Source of the DNA: Alkalibacterium putridalgicola
GTDB lineage: Bacteria > Bacillota > Bacilli > Lactobacillales > Carnobacteriaceae_A
Assembly (NCBI RefSeq): GCF_900109825.1
Contig: NZ_FOBL01000026.1
Span: 1 to 35,675 of the forward strand
Direction of reading: 5' to 3'
DNA length: 35,675 bases
The stretch's first letter is position 1; each line of letters opens with the position of its first letter. Made by a program: the position numbers and the translations under genes. Shown one piece after another: positions 1 through 7,349 of the stretch. Under the pieces are notes generated by a model. It was not told the origin of the DNA. It was given only the letters and a program-made list of their open reading frames with translations, and searched no databases.

Positions 1-54
1 TATTCTATCAAAACGTGTCCAGGATTTCATACTAACATCAATATATCATCTCCA

Positions 55-63
55 TGCTATACT
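55..63 (+). promoter_or_regulatory. Extended -10 promoter for the first paralog gene
   Basis: TGC followed by TATACT forms an extended -10 element about 26 bases upstream of the start codon of the gene at 89. No good -35 hexamer is visible at the right distance, which is common for extended -10 promoters. The ribosome site GGGAGG follows at 77-82. Confidence 0.45.
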
Positions 64-88
64 TAATTATAATCAGGGAGGTAATAGT

Positions 89-478
89 ATGGCGATTACA
101 CTTAAACGAGAAACAGAAGCTGTGGGTTCATCAATGAAATTCAAGGTATGGGTCAACGGCACTCAGATAGCTAAAATCGCTCAGAAAGAAGTAAAAGAAT
201 TGTCTGTTCCAGAACAGGAAGCCGTTTTACAAATTAAACAGTTCAATGGTAAAAGCAACAAACTCCTTGTGAATGACGGTGATCATGTCAAAGTGACCAA
301 TGGATCAGGCCTTCTGCTTATGCTTCTTTTTATAGCTATGCTGATCCCCGTATTGAACATATTTGACGGTAGTGCCAGATGGATCGGTTTTGCACTTGTT
401 GTTTTGGGATTCTTACTGATCCTACAATTCGTGAATATCTATAAACTTGAAAAACTTGATGATTCTAAAAACTTATAA
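89..478 (+). CDS. Small two-TM membrane protein, paralog family copy 1
   Basis: 129 residues of unknown function. The first ~75 residues look like a soluble beta-rich domain with the family pattern IQIKQF.GKSN.L.VNDGD, followed by two hydrophobic segments (about 76-92 and 97-116) and a short charged tail. The N-terminal pattern (GS..KFKV..NG..I.KIA..E) recalls beta-sandwich domains found in small Firmicute membrane proteins such as the DUF2846 type, but I cannot confirm membership. Two paralogs lie downstream at 1856 and 2386. GGGAGG is placed well before the ATG, and a strong terminator follows at once, so this copy is probably transcribed alone. Confidence 0.75.
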   Translation: MAITLKRETEAVGSSMKFKVWVNGTQIAKIAQKEVKELSVPEQEAVLQIKQFNGKSNKLLVNDGDHVKVTNGSGLLLMLLFIAMLIPVLNIFDGSARWIGFALVVLGFLLILQFVNIYKLEKLDDSKNL

Positions 479-484
479 TAACCT

Positions 485-524
485 AAAACAACCATGCTCT
501 CTTAACTAAGAGCGTGGTTGTTTT
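485..524 (+). terminator. Intrinsic terminator, bidirectional
   Basis: A 16-bp stem (AAAACAACCATGCTCT against AGAGCGTGGTTGTTTT, one G-U pair) with a short loop starts 7 bases after the copy 1 stop codon. It also sits just beyond the end of the minus-strand csaA remnant, so it can serve both. Confidence 0.9.
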
Positions 525-554
525 GTCAACACCCGTGGTTTATAATAAAAAATC

Positions 555-884
555 TCAGGCTATAGGTGTTCCATTTTCAACTCGCTCGTCCGGTTTTAAG
601 AGCACCACATCACCTTCAGTTGGCACACCGCCGATGACCAGCACTTCGGATTTAAACCCCGCTATACGTCTGGGCGGGAAGTTTACGACGGCAACCACCT
701 GTTTTCCCACAAGCTGCTCCGATTCATATCTCTTGGTGATCTGCGCTGATGACTGTTTGATTCCCATTTACCCAAAATCGATGTCTAATTTTATTGCCGG
801 CTGCCGAGCTTCCGGAAACGGCTCTGCCTTCACAACGGTTCCGATACGCATATCCAGCTTCATGAAATCCTCTATCGTTGCCAT
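555..884 (-). pseudogene. csaA: CsaA-like tRNA-binding domain chaperone, split by an in-frame stop
   Basis: Read from ATG 884 (AGGAGG at 893-898), the frame encodes 38 residues beginning [20 protein letters not shown] and ending DIDFG. A TAA follows at 770-768, and directly after it ATG 767 opens the remaining 70 residues in the same frame (GIKQSSAQITKRY, NFPPRRIAGFKSEVLV, GDVVLL). Joined, they match the full length of CsaA/Trbp111-type proteins (about 110 residues), a dimeric tRNA-binding-fold chaperone linked to secretion in Bacillus subtilis. The normal protein has about three residues (TEI in B. subtilis CsaA, from memory) where this one has stop-Met, so a small deletion probably created the stop. 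TAAATG could allow translational restart, so two fragments may still be made. Pseudogene is the safest call. Confidence 0.8.
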
Positions 885-1109
885 GACCAATTCCTCCTCT
901 ATGTATCCATACATTCATCTTCATATTAACTTACAAATTATTGGTCCATCATAACACAGCAGGCAAAGACTTGAAATTGCAATTAAAAATGCTCGACCAG
1001 CTTATAGTTAGAGTTTTTTAAATATCTATAGTAAAGTGGTTTATGAGGGCCCTTCTATCAGTGGCTCTCAGTCATACCTACATAAATATAAATAACGAGG
1101 AGTGATTTC

Positions 1110-1832
1110 ATGCTGATCCCATTACTCATAACGTTCGTTTTCACCATCATACATATAAGTACGACCTATTTGAAGGTGCTGGACAGAGTACCCAGAAGTA
1201 AATTCTTATCCACTGCGGGAGGAGTAGCAGTTTCGTATGTTTTTATACATATCCTTCCAGAACTTAGTGAAAACCAGGAAACTATCGAAGAGCTTTTAAC
1301 AAATAGTTTTTTGCTATCATTAGAAAGTCATATATATGTCATCTCTCTTTTGGGATTGACCATTTTTTATGGGCTGGAACGAATGAGCAAGCTGTCTAAA
1401 GAGAAAAAAGGAGTGGATCCAGCTTATATACAAAGCACCTTTTGGATCCATCTCGTATCTACCGCTATATACAATACTGTAACGGGATATCTGTTGGTAA
1501 ATAGGGAGAGGGAGTCTTTAGCCTCTTTACTGCTATACGGAACAGCTTTAGGTCTCCATTTCTTTGTCGTTGATCAGGGTCTCAGAGTCCATTACAAGGG
1601 CAAATATGATAAATACGGAAGATGGGTCCTGTCTTTAGGAAGTATTACCGGTTTTCTCTTAGGATACGCTTTTGAAATCAATCAAGTTTTCATGTCCGCA
1701 CTTTTCGCTTTTCTAGCAGGCGGGATCATCCTTAATATCTTGAAAGAAGAACTACCAGAGCAGCGAAAAAGTAGTTTTGCAGCTTTTGCTTCTGGCGTAG
1801 TGGGTTACAGTATTTTGCTGCTGCTGACTTAA
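1110..1832 (+). CDS. ZIP-like multi-pass membrane protein
   Basis: 240 residues with about eight hydrophobic segments and almost no soluble domain. Three features recall ZIP-family metal transporters: HILPEL at residues 47-52 near the end of TM2, LHFFVVDQG (a His and an Asp in one helix) around residue 150, and AGGIILNILKEELPE in the last third, which resembles the terminal ZIP helices. The canonical metal-binding HNFxDG and HExPH motifs are not present, so transport of zinc or another metal is uncertain. AACGAGGAG before the ATG supports the start. It lies 23 bases upstream of paralog copy 2 with no terminator between, so they are probably co-transcribed. Confidence 0.7.
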   Translation: MLIPLLITFVFTIIHISTTYLKVLDRVPRSKFLSTAGGVAVSYVFIHILPELSENQETIEELLTNSFLLSLESHIYVISLLGLTIFYGLERMSKLSKEKKGVDPAYIQSTFWIHLVSTAIYNTVTGYLLVNRERESLASLLLYGTALGLHFFVVDQGLRVHYKGKYDKYGRWVLSLGSITGFLLGYAFEINQVFMSALFAFLAGGIILNILKEELPEQRKSSFAAFASGVVGYSILLLLT

Positions 1833-1855
1833 AATAATGATAAGGAGAGACGAAA

Positions 1856-2374
1856 ATGACGATCACATTGACACGCAATCCCTATGTCGCTGGTTCATTG
1901 CTGAAATTCAAAATATGGCTAAACAATAAGCCAGTTACAAAAATAGCATTAGGTGAAGAGAAGACGATCACTCTACCAGAAGATAATTCCATAATTCAGA
2001 TAAAGCAGTTCAGCGGAAAAAGCAACACACTTACGGTCAACGATGGCGATCAAGTGGAAATATCCAACGGAACGGGACTTCGATGGATGGTTTTGCTCGC
2101 AGTATTATTTGTACCTATAGTCACTCTCCTTGAAGCACTCGCCATATTTATCAGTCTACTCGTTGCGATTACATGCTTTTTTATCTTACTTATAAAGACT
2201 GACTCATTAAAATTAACGAAGATCAATAACAAGTTCACGCCAAGGCAAACGCTCCCTTTTGGCTTTAATCAATCCACTGGAATATGTGTAACGGTATCAT
2301 TTTCCAGCCTGGTACCATCCGGCTGGTCCGTGGTGAAAACCTTGAAGATGATGAAGATTTTTTTAATAACCTAG
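1856..2374 (+). CDS. Two-TM membrane protein, paralog copy 2 with a C-terminal extension
   Basis: 172 residues. Residues 1-~125 align with copies 1 and 3 (beta-type N-terminal domain with IQIKQFSGKSN.L.VNDGDQVEISNG, then two membrane helices and a KLTKI tail). Unlike its relatives it does not stop there: about 47 more residues follow, rich in Ser, Thr and Val with no obvious motif, ending 11 bases before the start codon of copy 3. The extra segment may be a read-on into former spacer after loss of the original stop. AAGGAGAG precedes the ATG. Function is unknown; the position in a run with copy 3 suggests joint expression. Confidence 0.7.
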   Translation: MTITLTRNPYVAGSLLKFKIWLNNKPVTKIALGEEKTITLPEDNSIIQIKQFSGKSNTLTVNDGDQVEISNGTGLRWMVLLAVLFVPIVTLLEALAIFISLLVAITCFFILLIKTDSLKLTKINNKFTPRQTLPFGFNQSTGICVTVSFSSLVPSGWSVVKTLKMMKIFLIT

Positions 2375-2385
2375 GAGGAAATTAT

Positions 2386-2766
2386 ATGGCTTTTATACTT
2401 ATAAGGGATACAGAAGTTGCAGCTTCTTTTATAAAATTCAAAATCGAGATCAATAATGAGGATGTTGGAAAAATTGCACAGGGGGAAGAGAAAGAATTCA
2501 CTCTTCCTGAAGAAGAATCAGTCCTGCAGATCAAACAATTTGGCAGCAGGAGCAACAAACTAGTTGTAAATGATGGTGACTATATCGAAATAAGTAATGC
2601 GTCCTGGTTTTTTTGGGAATTCGTCAGTTTATTTATTTTAGGTATCATAGTAAGCAGCTTTGAGGGACCAGCCGTATGGACCGGCTATGCTCTCGTCATA
2701 GTAGGTTATTTCGTTTTCAATTACTTTGTTGAATCAATTAAACTAACCAAGAGGAATAAAGAGTGA
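2386..2766 (+). CDS. Two-TM membrane protein, paralog copy 3
   Basis: 126 residues from ATG 2386, chosen over the upstream in-frame ATG 2284 because AGGAGG stands at 2373-2378 and the family homology begins exactly at this Met (MAFILIRDTEV.ASFIKFKIEINN). The domain order is the same as in the other copies: a soluble beta-rich part with VLQIKQFGSRSNKLVVNDGD, then two hydrophobic segments and a basic tail (KLTKRNKE). After the TGA the frame stays open for 32 sense codons (2767-2862, containing FGEEYVPLKSENVDEWALE), which reads like coding sequence and may be a relic of a longer gene or a lost neighbour. No partner of known function is adjacent. Confidence 0.75.
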   Translation: MAFILIRDTEVAASFIKFKIEINNEDVGKIAQGEEKEFTLPEEESVLQIKQFGSRSNKLVVNDGDYIEISNASWFFWEFVSLFILGIIVSSFEGPAVWTGYALVIVGYFVFNYFVESIKLTKRNKE

Positions 2767-2869
2767 CCTATTTATTTATGTAAAAGTAAATCCATCTTTG
2801 GCGAAGAATATGTCCCACTCAAGAGTGAAAATGTAGATGAATGGGCATTGGAATCGACTTAAATACTAA

Positions 2870-3100
2870 CTGGACTAGCTGATAGTACTTGAGATGGTAA
2901 GCCCAGGGAACCGCGTACTAACACGAGGAGTAAAAAGCTGATCGAGATGGTATGCATAGCTCGACGCATACTTACTCACTAGAATAATTGACATCCAGTC
3001 AGTAGGCTTTCATATTCCCGTACTATCTCGATAGAAAAGTCACCTTTGAGATGGTAAAGAAACCACCAGCAACTTCATATTTCTTCTGACTACCATAAAA
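2870..3100. repeat. Degenerate 53-bp tandem array of palindromic units
   Basis: Four related units can be laid out with anchors GGTAAGC 2895, GGTATGC 2948, AGTAGGC 3001 and GGTAAAG 3053, so the steps are 53, 53 and 52 bp. GAGATGGTA stands directly on the first, second and fourth anchors. Each of the first three units carries a dyad, for example GTATGC/GCATAC in unit 2 and AGTAC/GTACT in unit 1. TACTATCTC (3020-3028) can pair with GAGATGGTA (3048-3056) across units. The units are diverged and no ORF runs through them. This accounts for most of the 394-bp gap between copy 3 and the nuclease gene. Confidence 0.55.
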
Positions 3101-3107
3101 TGTACTT

Positions 3108-3152
3108 AAAAAAGCAAGAGGTCGGGATTTTCCCCAGCCTCTTGCTTTTTTT
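3108..3152. terminator. Intrinsic terminator, bidirectional
   Basis: The stem GCAAGAGG...CCTCTTGC is flanked by an A-run on the left and a T-run on the right, so it works on both strands. It lies 9 bases beyond the stop of the minus-strand nuclease gene and also closes the plus-strand paralog run. Confidence 0.9.
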
Positions 3153-3160
3153 ATATTACT

Positions 3161-4144
3161 TTATTCAACTCGCGCATGGTCGCCGGTTTCATAGTCCAGC
3201 TCGATACCATCCTGCTGATTCGGGACGAAGACGTTAAAGGTCAATGTTTCGCCGTTATCATCAACTGAGAAGCCTTCCATGACGATGCCGTGAGCAAGCA
3301 TATTGTCATCTTCAAACAGCGGAGTGACACGGTAACGGACCTGCATTTCGGTGTCTTCAACGACACTGGCCACAAAGTTCTCAAACGGCAGCATGCCTTC
3401 GACGTTGAACTGACGGGTCCCGGTCATCAGGTTGTTTTTTCCGTCGTACCCAGTCATCTGGTGGCCGATAAGATGGCTGCGGTTATAGAGCCAGTTGCCT
3501 GAAACGACATCATAATTCCCCTGGTTCCACCCTGTCGGATCGACGTGACTGATGGATCCGCGTTCTTCTGCCGGCATTAGCTCAACGTCCAAAAGAGCAT
3601 CCGCTACACCGACACGGCCTAATTCATCTCTTGCTTCATATGAATGAAACGGTTCGCTGACTTCCAGTTCTTCATTCGTGAACAGTGGGACATTATCATT
3701 TATTTCGATATAAACCTCGTCCAGCGGCAGGTCTTCCGGACTGGGCAAGTCCAAGGCTTCGATATCATAGACTAAGTCAGATTCTGCTTCCTCTGTCTCC
3801 GGTTCAGTCTCGTTATCTGCTGATTCCGTTCCAGATGCCTCTAGATCATCAGCATTCGCCGACACTTCATATGCAGCATCGTCTTCTGCGACTCTATCCT
3901 CTGATTCGTCGGTGGCTACTTCTTCTGTTGTTTCTTCTACAACATCAGTATCGTCAGAAATGCCCTCTGTTTCTTCAGAAGAAACGCTATTCCCGCTCTC
4001 TTCTTCTGGCAGATCTGCAGCTTCGCTTGTCGCTGCCTCTTCTGTAGCTATCTCTTCCCGTTCCACGGCTTCATCCACCGGTTCACACGCGGCCAGAAGT
4101 ACGGCGGCACTCATCATACCAAGTACATATTGCTTATGTAACAA
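3161..4144 (-). CDS. Secreted DNA/RNA non-specific endonuclease lipoprotein (EndA-like)
   Basis: 327 residues. A signal peptide ends in the lipobox LLAAC (Cys20), so the protein should be anchored to the outer face of the membrane. Residues ~21-135 are a low-complexity linker almost entirely of Glu, Asp, Ser, Thr and Ala. The C-terminal ~150 residues form a beta-beta-alpha-metal nuclease domain: YNRSHLIGHQ contains the catalytic His224, and NLMTGTRQFN with Asn247 supplies the metal-binding part, as in streptococcal DNA-entry nuclease EndA and related DNases. The start is TTG at 4144, with GGAAG a few bases upstream. The first ATG (codon 10) would remove the charged n-region of the signal peptide. 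Likely roles are nucleic-acid scavenging or DNA uptake. No competence genes are nearby. Confidence 0.85.
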   Translation of the reverse strand: MLHKQYVLGMMSAAVLLAACEPVDEAVEREEIATEEAATSEAADLPEEESGNSVSSEETEGISDDTDVVEETTEEVATDESEDRVAEDDAAYEVSANADDLEASGTESADNETEPETEEAESDLVYDIEALDLPSPEDLPLDEVYIEINDNVPLFTNEELEVSEPFHSYEARDELGRVGVADALLDVELMPAEERGSISHVDPTGWNQGNYDVVSGNWLYNRSHLIGHQMTGYDGKNNLMTGTRQFNVEGMLPFENFVASVVEDTEMQVRYRVTPLFEDDNMLAHGIVMEGFSVDDNGETLTFNVFVPNQQDGIELDYETGDHARVE

Positions 4145-4263
4145 ATCAACACTTCCTTATCTCTCATTCATCTATATACTTTTTTTAAATAATTATTCAT
4201 CCTATCTATCATAACAGGTTTTCCTTACTTATTAAAAGAGTTTTCGTATATTACAGCATTAAA

Positions 4264-4297
4264 AAAGCATCTCTCCCGCTTTCAGGATCGATGCTTT
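4264..4297 (-). terminator. Intrinsic terminator after the glycerophosphodiesterase
   Basis: On the minus strand the stem AAAGCATC...GATGCTTT is followed by a run of T. It lies ~37 bases past the stop of the gene ending at 4334. Confidence 0.75.
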
Positions 4298-4333
4298 GCT
4301 CTCTATAAAAAATTCAATGTTCAAACCTTCGTT

Positions 4334-5065
4334 TTACTTACTGTTATACTGAATCGTACGCAGCCGATCCGGATAGTCCGTTATGATTCCGTTCAATCCT
4401 AAACGATTAGCTTTTTCCAGATCTTTCAGTTCATTGACTGTCCAGGTGTTGATACCCAGCCCGTGAGCGTGAGCTGCCTCTATAATTTCTTCAGTCAGAT
4501 TGCCTGCTTTTAAATGCACGTAGTCAAATTTGAGTTCCCTGGCCATTTGAATAGTCGATTCATTATACTTGGAAAGGAGTAGTCCGGTTTTTGCACGAGG
4601 CGCCAGTATTTTCATACGGATCAGACTATTTTCAAGAAATGACGAAATAATGACCTGTTCTTCCATATTATATACCTGGATGGCTTCAGCTACTCGAAGC
4701 TCCAGCCTGTAGTTCTTCTTGATGCTTTTCAGCTCGATATTCGTCACGAGCGGTTTGTCTTTTGCCCATTCAAGGTACTCTGACAGAGTCGGTATCACTG
4801 CCTGTTTGATCGCTTTCTGCAGGGGGTGAGTGATGATCGGATGAGTCTGCAGTTCTTCCAGGGTATAATCGCTGACTGCACCCTTTCCTTCCGTCATCCT
4901 GTCTATTTTAGCGTCATGGAAGATGACGACTTCCCCGTCCTTGGTCAGACGGACGTCCAGTTCGATCCCATCAGCGCCTGCTTCATACGCTTTTTCAAAG
5001 GCTGTCATGGTGTTTTCTGTATACTGACCACTGAATCCTCTATGTGCGATATTCAAACTTCTCAT
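4334..5065 (-). CDS. Glycerophosphodiester phosphodiesterase (GDPD family)
   Basis: 243 residues covering a complete cytoplasmic-type GDPD TIM barrel with no signal peptide. It hydrolyses glycerophosphodiesters from lipid turnover to sn-glycerol 3-phosphate and an alcohol. Diagnostic residues are visible: HRG at 8-10 with ENT at 17-19, the metal ligands GIELDVRLTKDG (Glu35, Asp37), and FHD with His50. The C-terminal part contains the family pattern GLGINTWTVNE and GLNGIITDYPDRL. It resembles the short UgpQ-type enzymes. AAGGGTGG precedes the ATG. The gene stands alone, with its own terminator and no glp transport genes beside it. Confidence 0.9.
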   Translation of the reverse strand: MRSLNIAHRGFSGQYTENTMTAFEKAYEAGADGIELDVRLTKDGEVVIFHDAKIDRMTEGKGAVSDYTLEELQTHPIITHPLQKAIKQAVIPTLSEYLEWAKDKPLVTNIELKSIKKNYRLELRVAEAIQVYNMEEQVIISSFLENSLIRMKILAPRAKTGLLLSKYNESTIQMARELKFDYVHLKAGNLTEEIIEAAHAHGLGINTWTVNELKDLEKANRLGLNGIITDYPDRLRTIQYNSK

Positions 5066-5217
5066 GCCATTACCACCCTTCCGCTTTACTGAACTATATC
5101 AAAGATACAAAAAGATCTCATTTCTTTTCATTCTACCGTGAATCCTTTGGATGTGCTATCATCATCCCTTTTAGTATATTTATACATAACTAACCCTATA
5201 TAAAAGCCTGGATAAAC

Positions 5218-5276
5218 GAAAAATCCCGACGACTCCCTGCAACGGTCAGCCGTCGCAGGATAAGTCATCGAGATTA
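5218..5276 (-). terminator. Long two-stem terminator after opuAC
   Basis: On the minus strand an outer stem (AATCTCGATGACT against AGTCGTCGGGATT) encloses an inner stem (CCTGCGACGG/CCGTTGCAGG) and ends in a T-run. It lies 27 bases beyond the opuAC stop. Confidence 0.85.
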
Positions 5277-5302
5277 GTTTAAATTCAAAATTCATTTTTT
5301 AG

Positions 5303-6196
5303 TTAGTCTTTTGCCGGCAGATCTTCTACCGAATCTATATCCATATAGGCTGGGACAACCAGTCCATTCATTGCTCCTGACATATTCGGTCCTAAATCAA
5401 CGATCTGATCTTCATATTCATCATAATAAGCGCCAAAAGTCATTGGCAGCCATGGAGCTAAACTGGCATCTCCTTCATCGTGGGCGATCGCCTGAAACAT
5501 GACAACAGGATCCACACTCGTGATATCTACGGTGTAACCCAGTTCTTCTAATACGATCTGCATCACATGAGAGGAAGCACGTTCGGAGTCCCATGGTGTA
5601 GAGACTAATCTAAATTCTTGACCGTCTACGGGTTCGGCTCCTGCCGTCCATTCATCCACCATATCTCTATTATCTTCTACCCAGTTTGTAGCAGCTTCTT
5701 CAAAAGGAATATCCTGCGCAGCAAACATAACTTCCTGCATGTCTTCAACTTCCCAGCTGAAATTCTCCATTACAGTATAGGCACCTGGCATGTCTTCTGC
5801 CAATCCTTGACGGACGATGGTGTGGATAAATTCTTCTTCTCCAAGTGAGTTCTTCGGATCATCTAATATCTTCAGATCAAACTCCTCAAAAATCCAATGG
5901 GGTGTCCAGCCAGTCACAACGATCGGCTCTTCGTTTTCAATGGCCTGTTCAAGTGCCGTGACCATCCCCGCTGTGGAACTTGTTTGAAGCTCCCAGCCTT
6001 CTAAATTATCGTAGTCGTTCAGCATGTCTTCTGCCATTTCAGTCGTGCCGGAGCCGGCTTCGATCCCAACGATGGTATGATCCATCGCTTCTCCGACGTC
6101 AGCTGGTTCTTCTTCAGACTCGCCAGCTTCACATCCTAACAGTAAAAATGCTGCAGGTAACACGGTTAACAGTCTACGATATTTTGATTTCTTCAT
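5303..6196 (-). CDS. opuAC: Glycine betaine-binding lipoprotein, OpuAC type
   Basis: 297 residues with a lipoprotein signal (LLLGC, Cys22), very acidic after the lipobox. It binds compatible solutes for an ABC importer on the outer membrane face. Domain order follows Bacillus OpuAC, which is permuted relative to Escherichia coli ProX: the segment beginning IVGIEAGSGTTEMAEDML and containing TGWTPHW comes first, then LVSTPWDSERASSHV, DASLAPWLP and the MSGAMNGLVVPAYM tail. The tryptophans in TGWTPHW, TPWDSE and LAPWLP fit the aromatic cage that holds the trimethylammonium group. No permease or ATPase gene adjoins it, so it must work with components encoded elsewhere. AGGAGG precedes the ATG, and the gene has its own promoter and terminator. 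Confidence 0.9.
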   Translation of the reverse strand: MKKSKYRRLLTVLPAAFLLLGCEAGESEEEPADVGEAMDHTIVGIEAGSGTTEMAEDMLNDYDNLEGWELQTSSTAGMVTALEQAIENEEPIVVTGWTPHWIFEEFDLKILDDPKNSLGEEEFIHTIVRQGLAEDMPGAYTVMENFSWEVEDMQEVMFAAQDIPFEEAATNWVEDNRDMVDEWTAGAEPVDGQEFRLVSTPWDSERASSHVMQIVLEELGYTVDITSVDPVVMFQAIAHDEGDASLAPWLPMTFGAYYDEYEDQIVDLGPNMSGAMNGLVVPAYMDIDSVEDLPAKD

Positions 6197-6297
6197 TCTT
6201 TGCCTCCTATTTATTTAGCCTGTTTAAAAGTAAACGACTTGATCGTTTTTATTTTTTCTTTTTGAAAAAACTTACCTTTTAGACACGCACAAGCATG

Positions 6298-6326
6298 ATA
6301 ATAACATAGATAGACATATCGTTCAA
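6298..6326 (-). promoter_or_regulatory. Sigma-A type promoter of opuAC
   Basis: On the minus strand TTGAAC (6326-6321) and TATTAT (6303-6298) are separated by 17 bases. The predicted start gives a leader of about 95 bases. The ~280-bp gap between opuAC and the terminator at 6489 holds only this promoter and AT-rich sequence. Confidence 0.6.
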
Positions 6327-6488
6327 ACCCTTTGCATTATCATTAAAAATATGATGGTCTTAATCTTGGGAATCACATTTCGGTTATGATTATATCAATT
6401 TAGAAGAGTTCAACTCATTTTGAGTGGTATTCATTCCTGATTGATTTAAATGATAGACATAGACGGCTTAAATTTAACGATACTTTCT

Positions 6489-6523
6489 AAAAAGGAGATG
6501 ATAAGTCTTGGCTCATCATCTCC
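6489..6523 (-). terminator. Intrinsic terminator after the GNAT/small membrane protein pair
   Basis: On the minus strand GGAGATGATGAG pairs with CTTATCATCTCC, followed by TTTTT. It closes the transcript of the genes at 6591 and 6832. Confidence 0.85.
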
Positions 6524-6590
6524 TCTTCTAATTATTTGGTTTATTCTGGTATCTGCGAGCCTTCAATAAACTCATATCAGCTAAGTAACC

Positions 6591-6788
6591 CTACCTCTGT
6601 TTCTCATTGTATTCATCCGTATGAAACCGTTCGAGAACTTTGTCGAGGATAGTGAAAGTACCGACGCCTTGAATCGTCCCGATCAGGAGTATCATCCACC
6701 ACACTGTATCTGCTTGAGGCAGCATCAAAATGACGAATACCGTTAACCCGATCTTCAATCCAATTAAATTAGCATCTCTGTTAGACAT
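6591..6788 (-). CDS. Small two-TM membrane protein of unknown function
   Basis: 65 residues from ATG 6788, chosen over the upstream in-frame ATG 6812 because AAAGGAG stands 8 bases before 6788 and no ribosome site precedes 6812. Two hydrophobic helices (about residues 11-27 and 31-48, with VWWMILLIGTIQGVG in the second) are followed by a charged tail ending in EYNEKQR. I recognise no family. It lies 43 bases downstream of the GNAT gene and shares its transcript. Confidence 0.6.
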   Translation of the reverse strand: MSNRDANLIGLKIGLTVFVILMLPQADTVWWMILLIGTIQGVGTFTILDKVLERFHTDEYNEKQR

Positions 6789-6831
6789 GTCGTCGCTCCT
6801 TTCATTTTTCAAAGCTTTTAATTCATTAGTT

Positions 6832-7260
6832 TCACAGCTCTTTCTTCATGGTCACGCATGGGGCTCCGTCTTCATAATAAACGTCCGAGACGCGTATATA
6901 ACCCAGTTTTTCATAGAACTCAGCCGCAGTAAGTTCCCCATGGATGACGGATGTCGTACAGCCATTCTCTTGCCCGAGTTTTTCCAGTTCTTTAACGACA
7001 CGTTCTCCTAATCCCTGCTTACGGTACTCTTTCAAAACTCCGATACGTCCTGGTCTGATCGTATCTGAATCAATCTCCTTATAACGACCGGTGGCCACAG
7101 GTTTGTCGTCATCATAAAGGACGACATAAACGGTTCCGTCCGTGTCTTCTGAATCGAATTCTTCCTGTAGCGAGATCTCCCGTTCTAACACAAACACCTG
7201 CATGCGTACATAAAAAGCCGCCGCCCGGTTCCAGTTCTCGTTTCCGACATGTGTTTTCAT
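6832..7260 (-). CDS. GNAT family N-acetyltransferase
   Basis: 142 residues, a single GNAT domain close to the YjcF/ElaA group of small acetyltransferases. The acetyl-CoA pyrophosphate loop is the segment RIGVLKEYRKQGLGE (RKQGLG at 80-85), which fits the R/Q-x-x-G-x-G/A rule. The later GELTAAEFYEKLGYIRVSD segment matches the conserved FYekLGF region of the fold. The substrate cannot be told from sequence. It is the first gene of a two-gene transcript with the small membrane protein at 6591 and is divergent from truA. Confidence 0.85.
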   Translation of the reverse strand: MKTHVGNENWNRAAAFYVRMQVFVLEREISLQEEFDSEDTDGTVYVVLYDDDKPVATGRYKEIDSDTIRPGRIGVLKEYRKQGLGERVVKELEKLGQENGCTTSVIHGELTAAEFYEKLGYIRVSDVYYEDGAPCVTMKKEL

Positions 7261-7310
7261 TTAAGCTCCTCATTTCTATTAAGCGTTCTGATTTAATAAG
7301 ATTTATTTCC

Positions 7311-7316
7311 AGTATA
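7311..7316 (-). promoter_or_regulatory. Extended -10 promoter for the GNAT gene
   Basis: On the minus strand TGC precedes TATACT, an extended -10, about 51 bases upstream of the GNAT start codon. No strong -35 is seen. A plus-strand TATAAT lies 34 bases away, so the two divergent promoters almost overlap. Confidence 0.45.
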
Positions 7317-7349
7317 GCATAGAGGTATGCGACTTTGGCTTATAAAAGG

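Noticed and set aside
514-954. A 146-codon plus-strand open frame
   Set aside because: It is antisense to the csaA remnant, whose protein homology and ribosome site are clear; it also begins in the terminator.
2284-2385. Upstream in-frame start for paralog copy 3
   Set aside because: It has no ribosome site and adds 34 residues absent from the paralogs; AGGAGG marks the start at 2386.
2767-2862. Selenocysteine or programmed read-through at the TGA of copy 3
   Set aside because: No SECIS-like hairpin or conserved context was evident; a relic is the simpler explanation, so it is only noted.
3685-4214. Plus-strand open frames opposite the nuclease gene
   Set aside because: They mirror the repetitive acidic linker codons on the other strand, have no ribosome site and give low-complexity Leu- or Ser-rich proteins.
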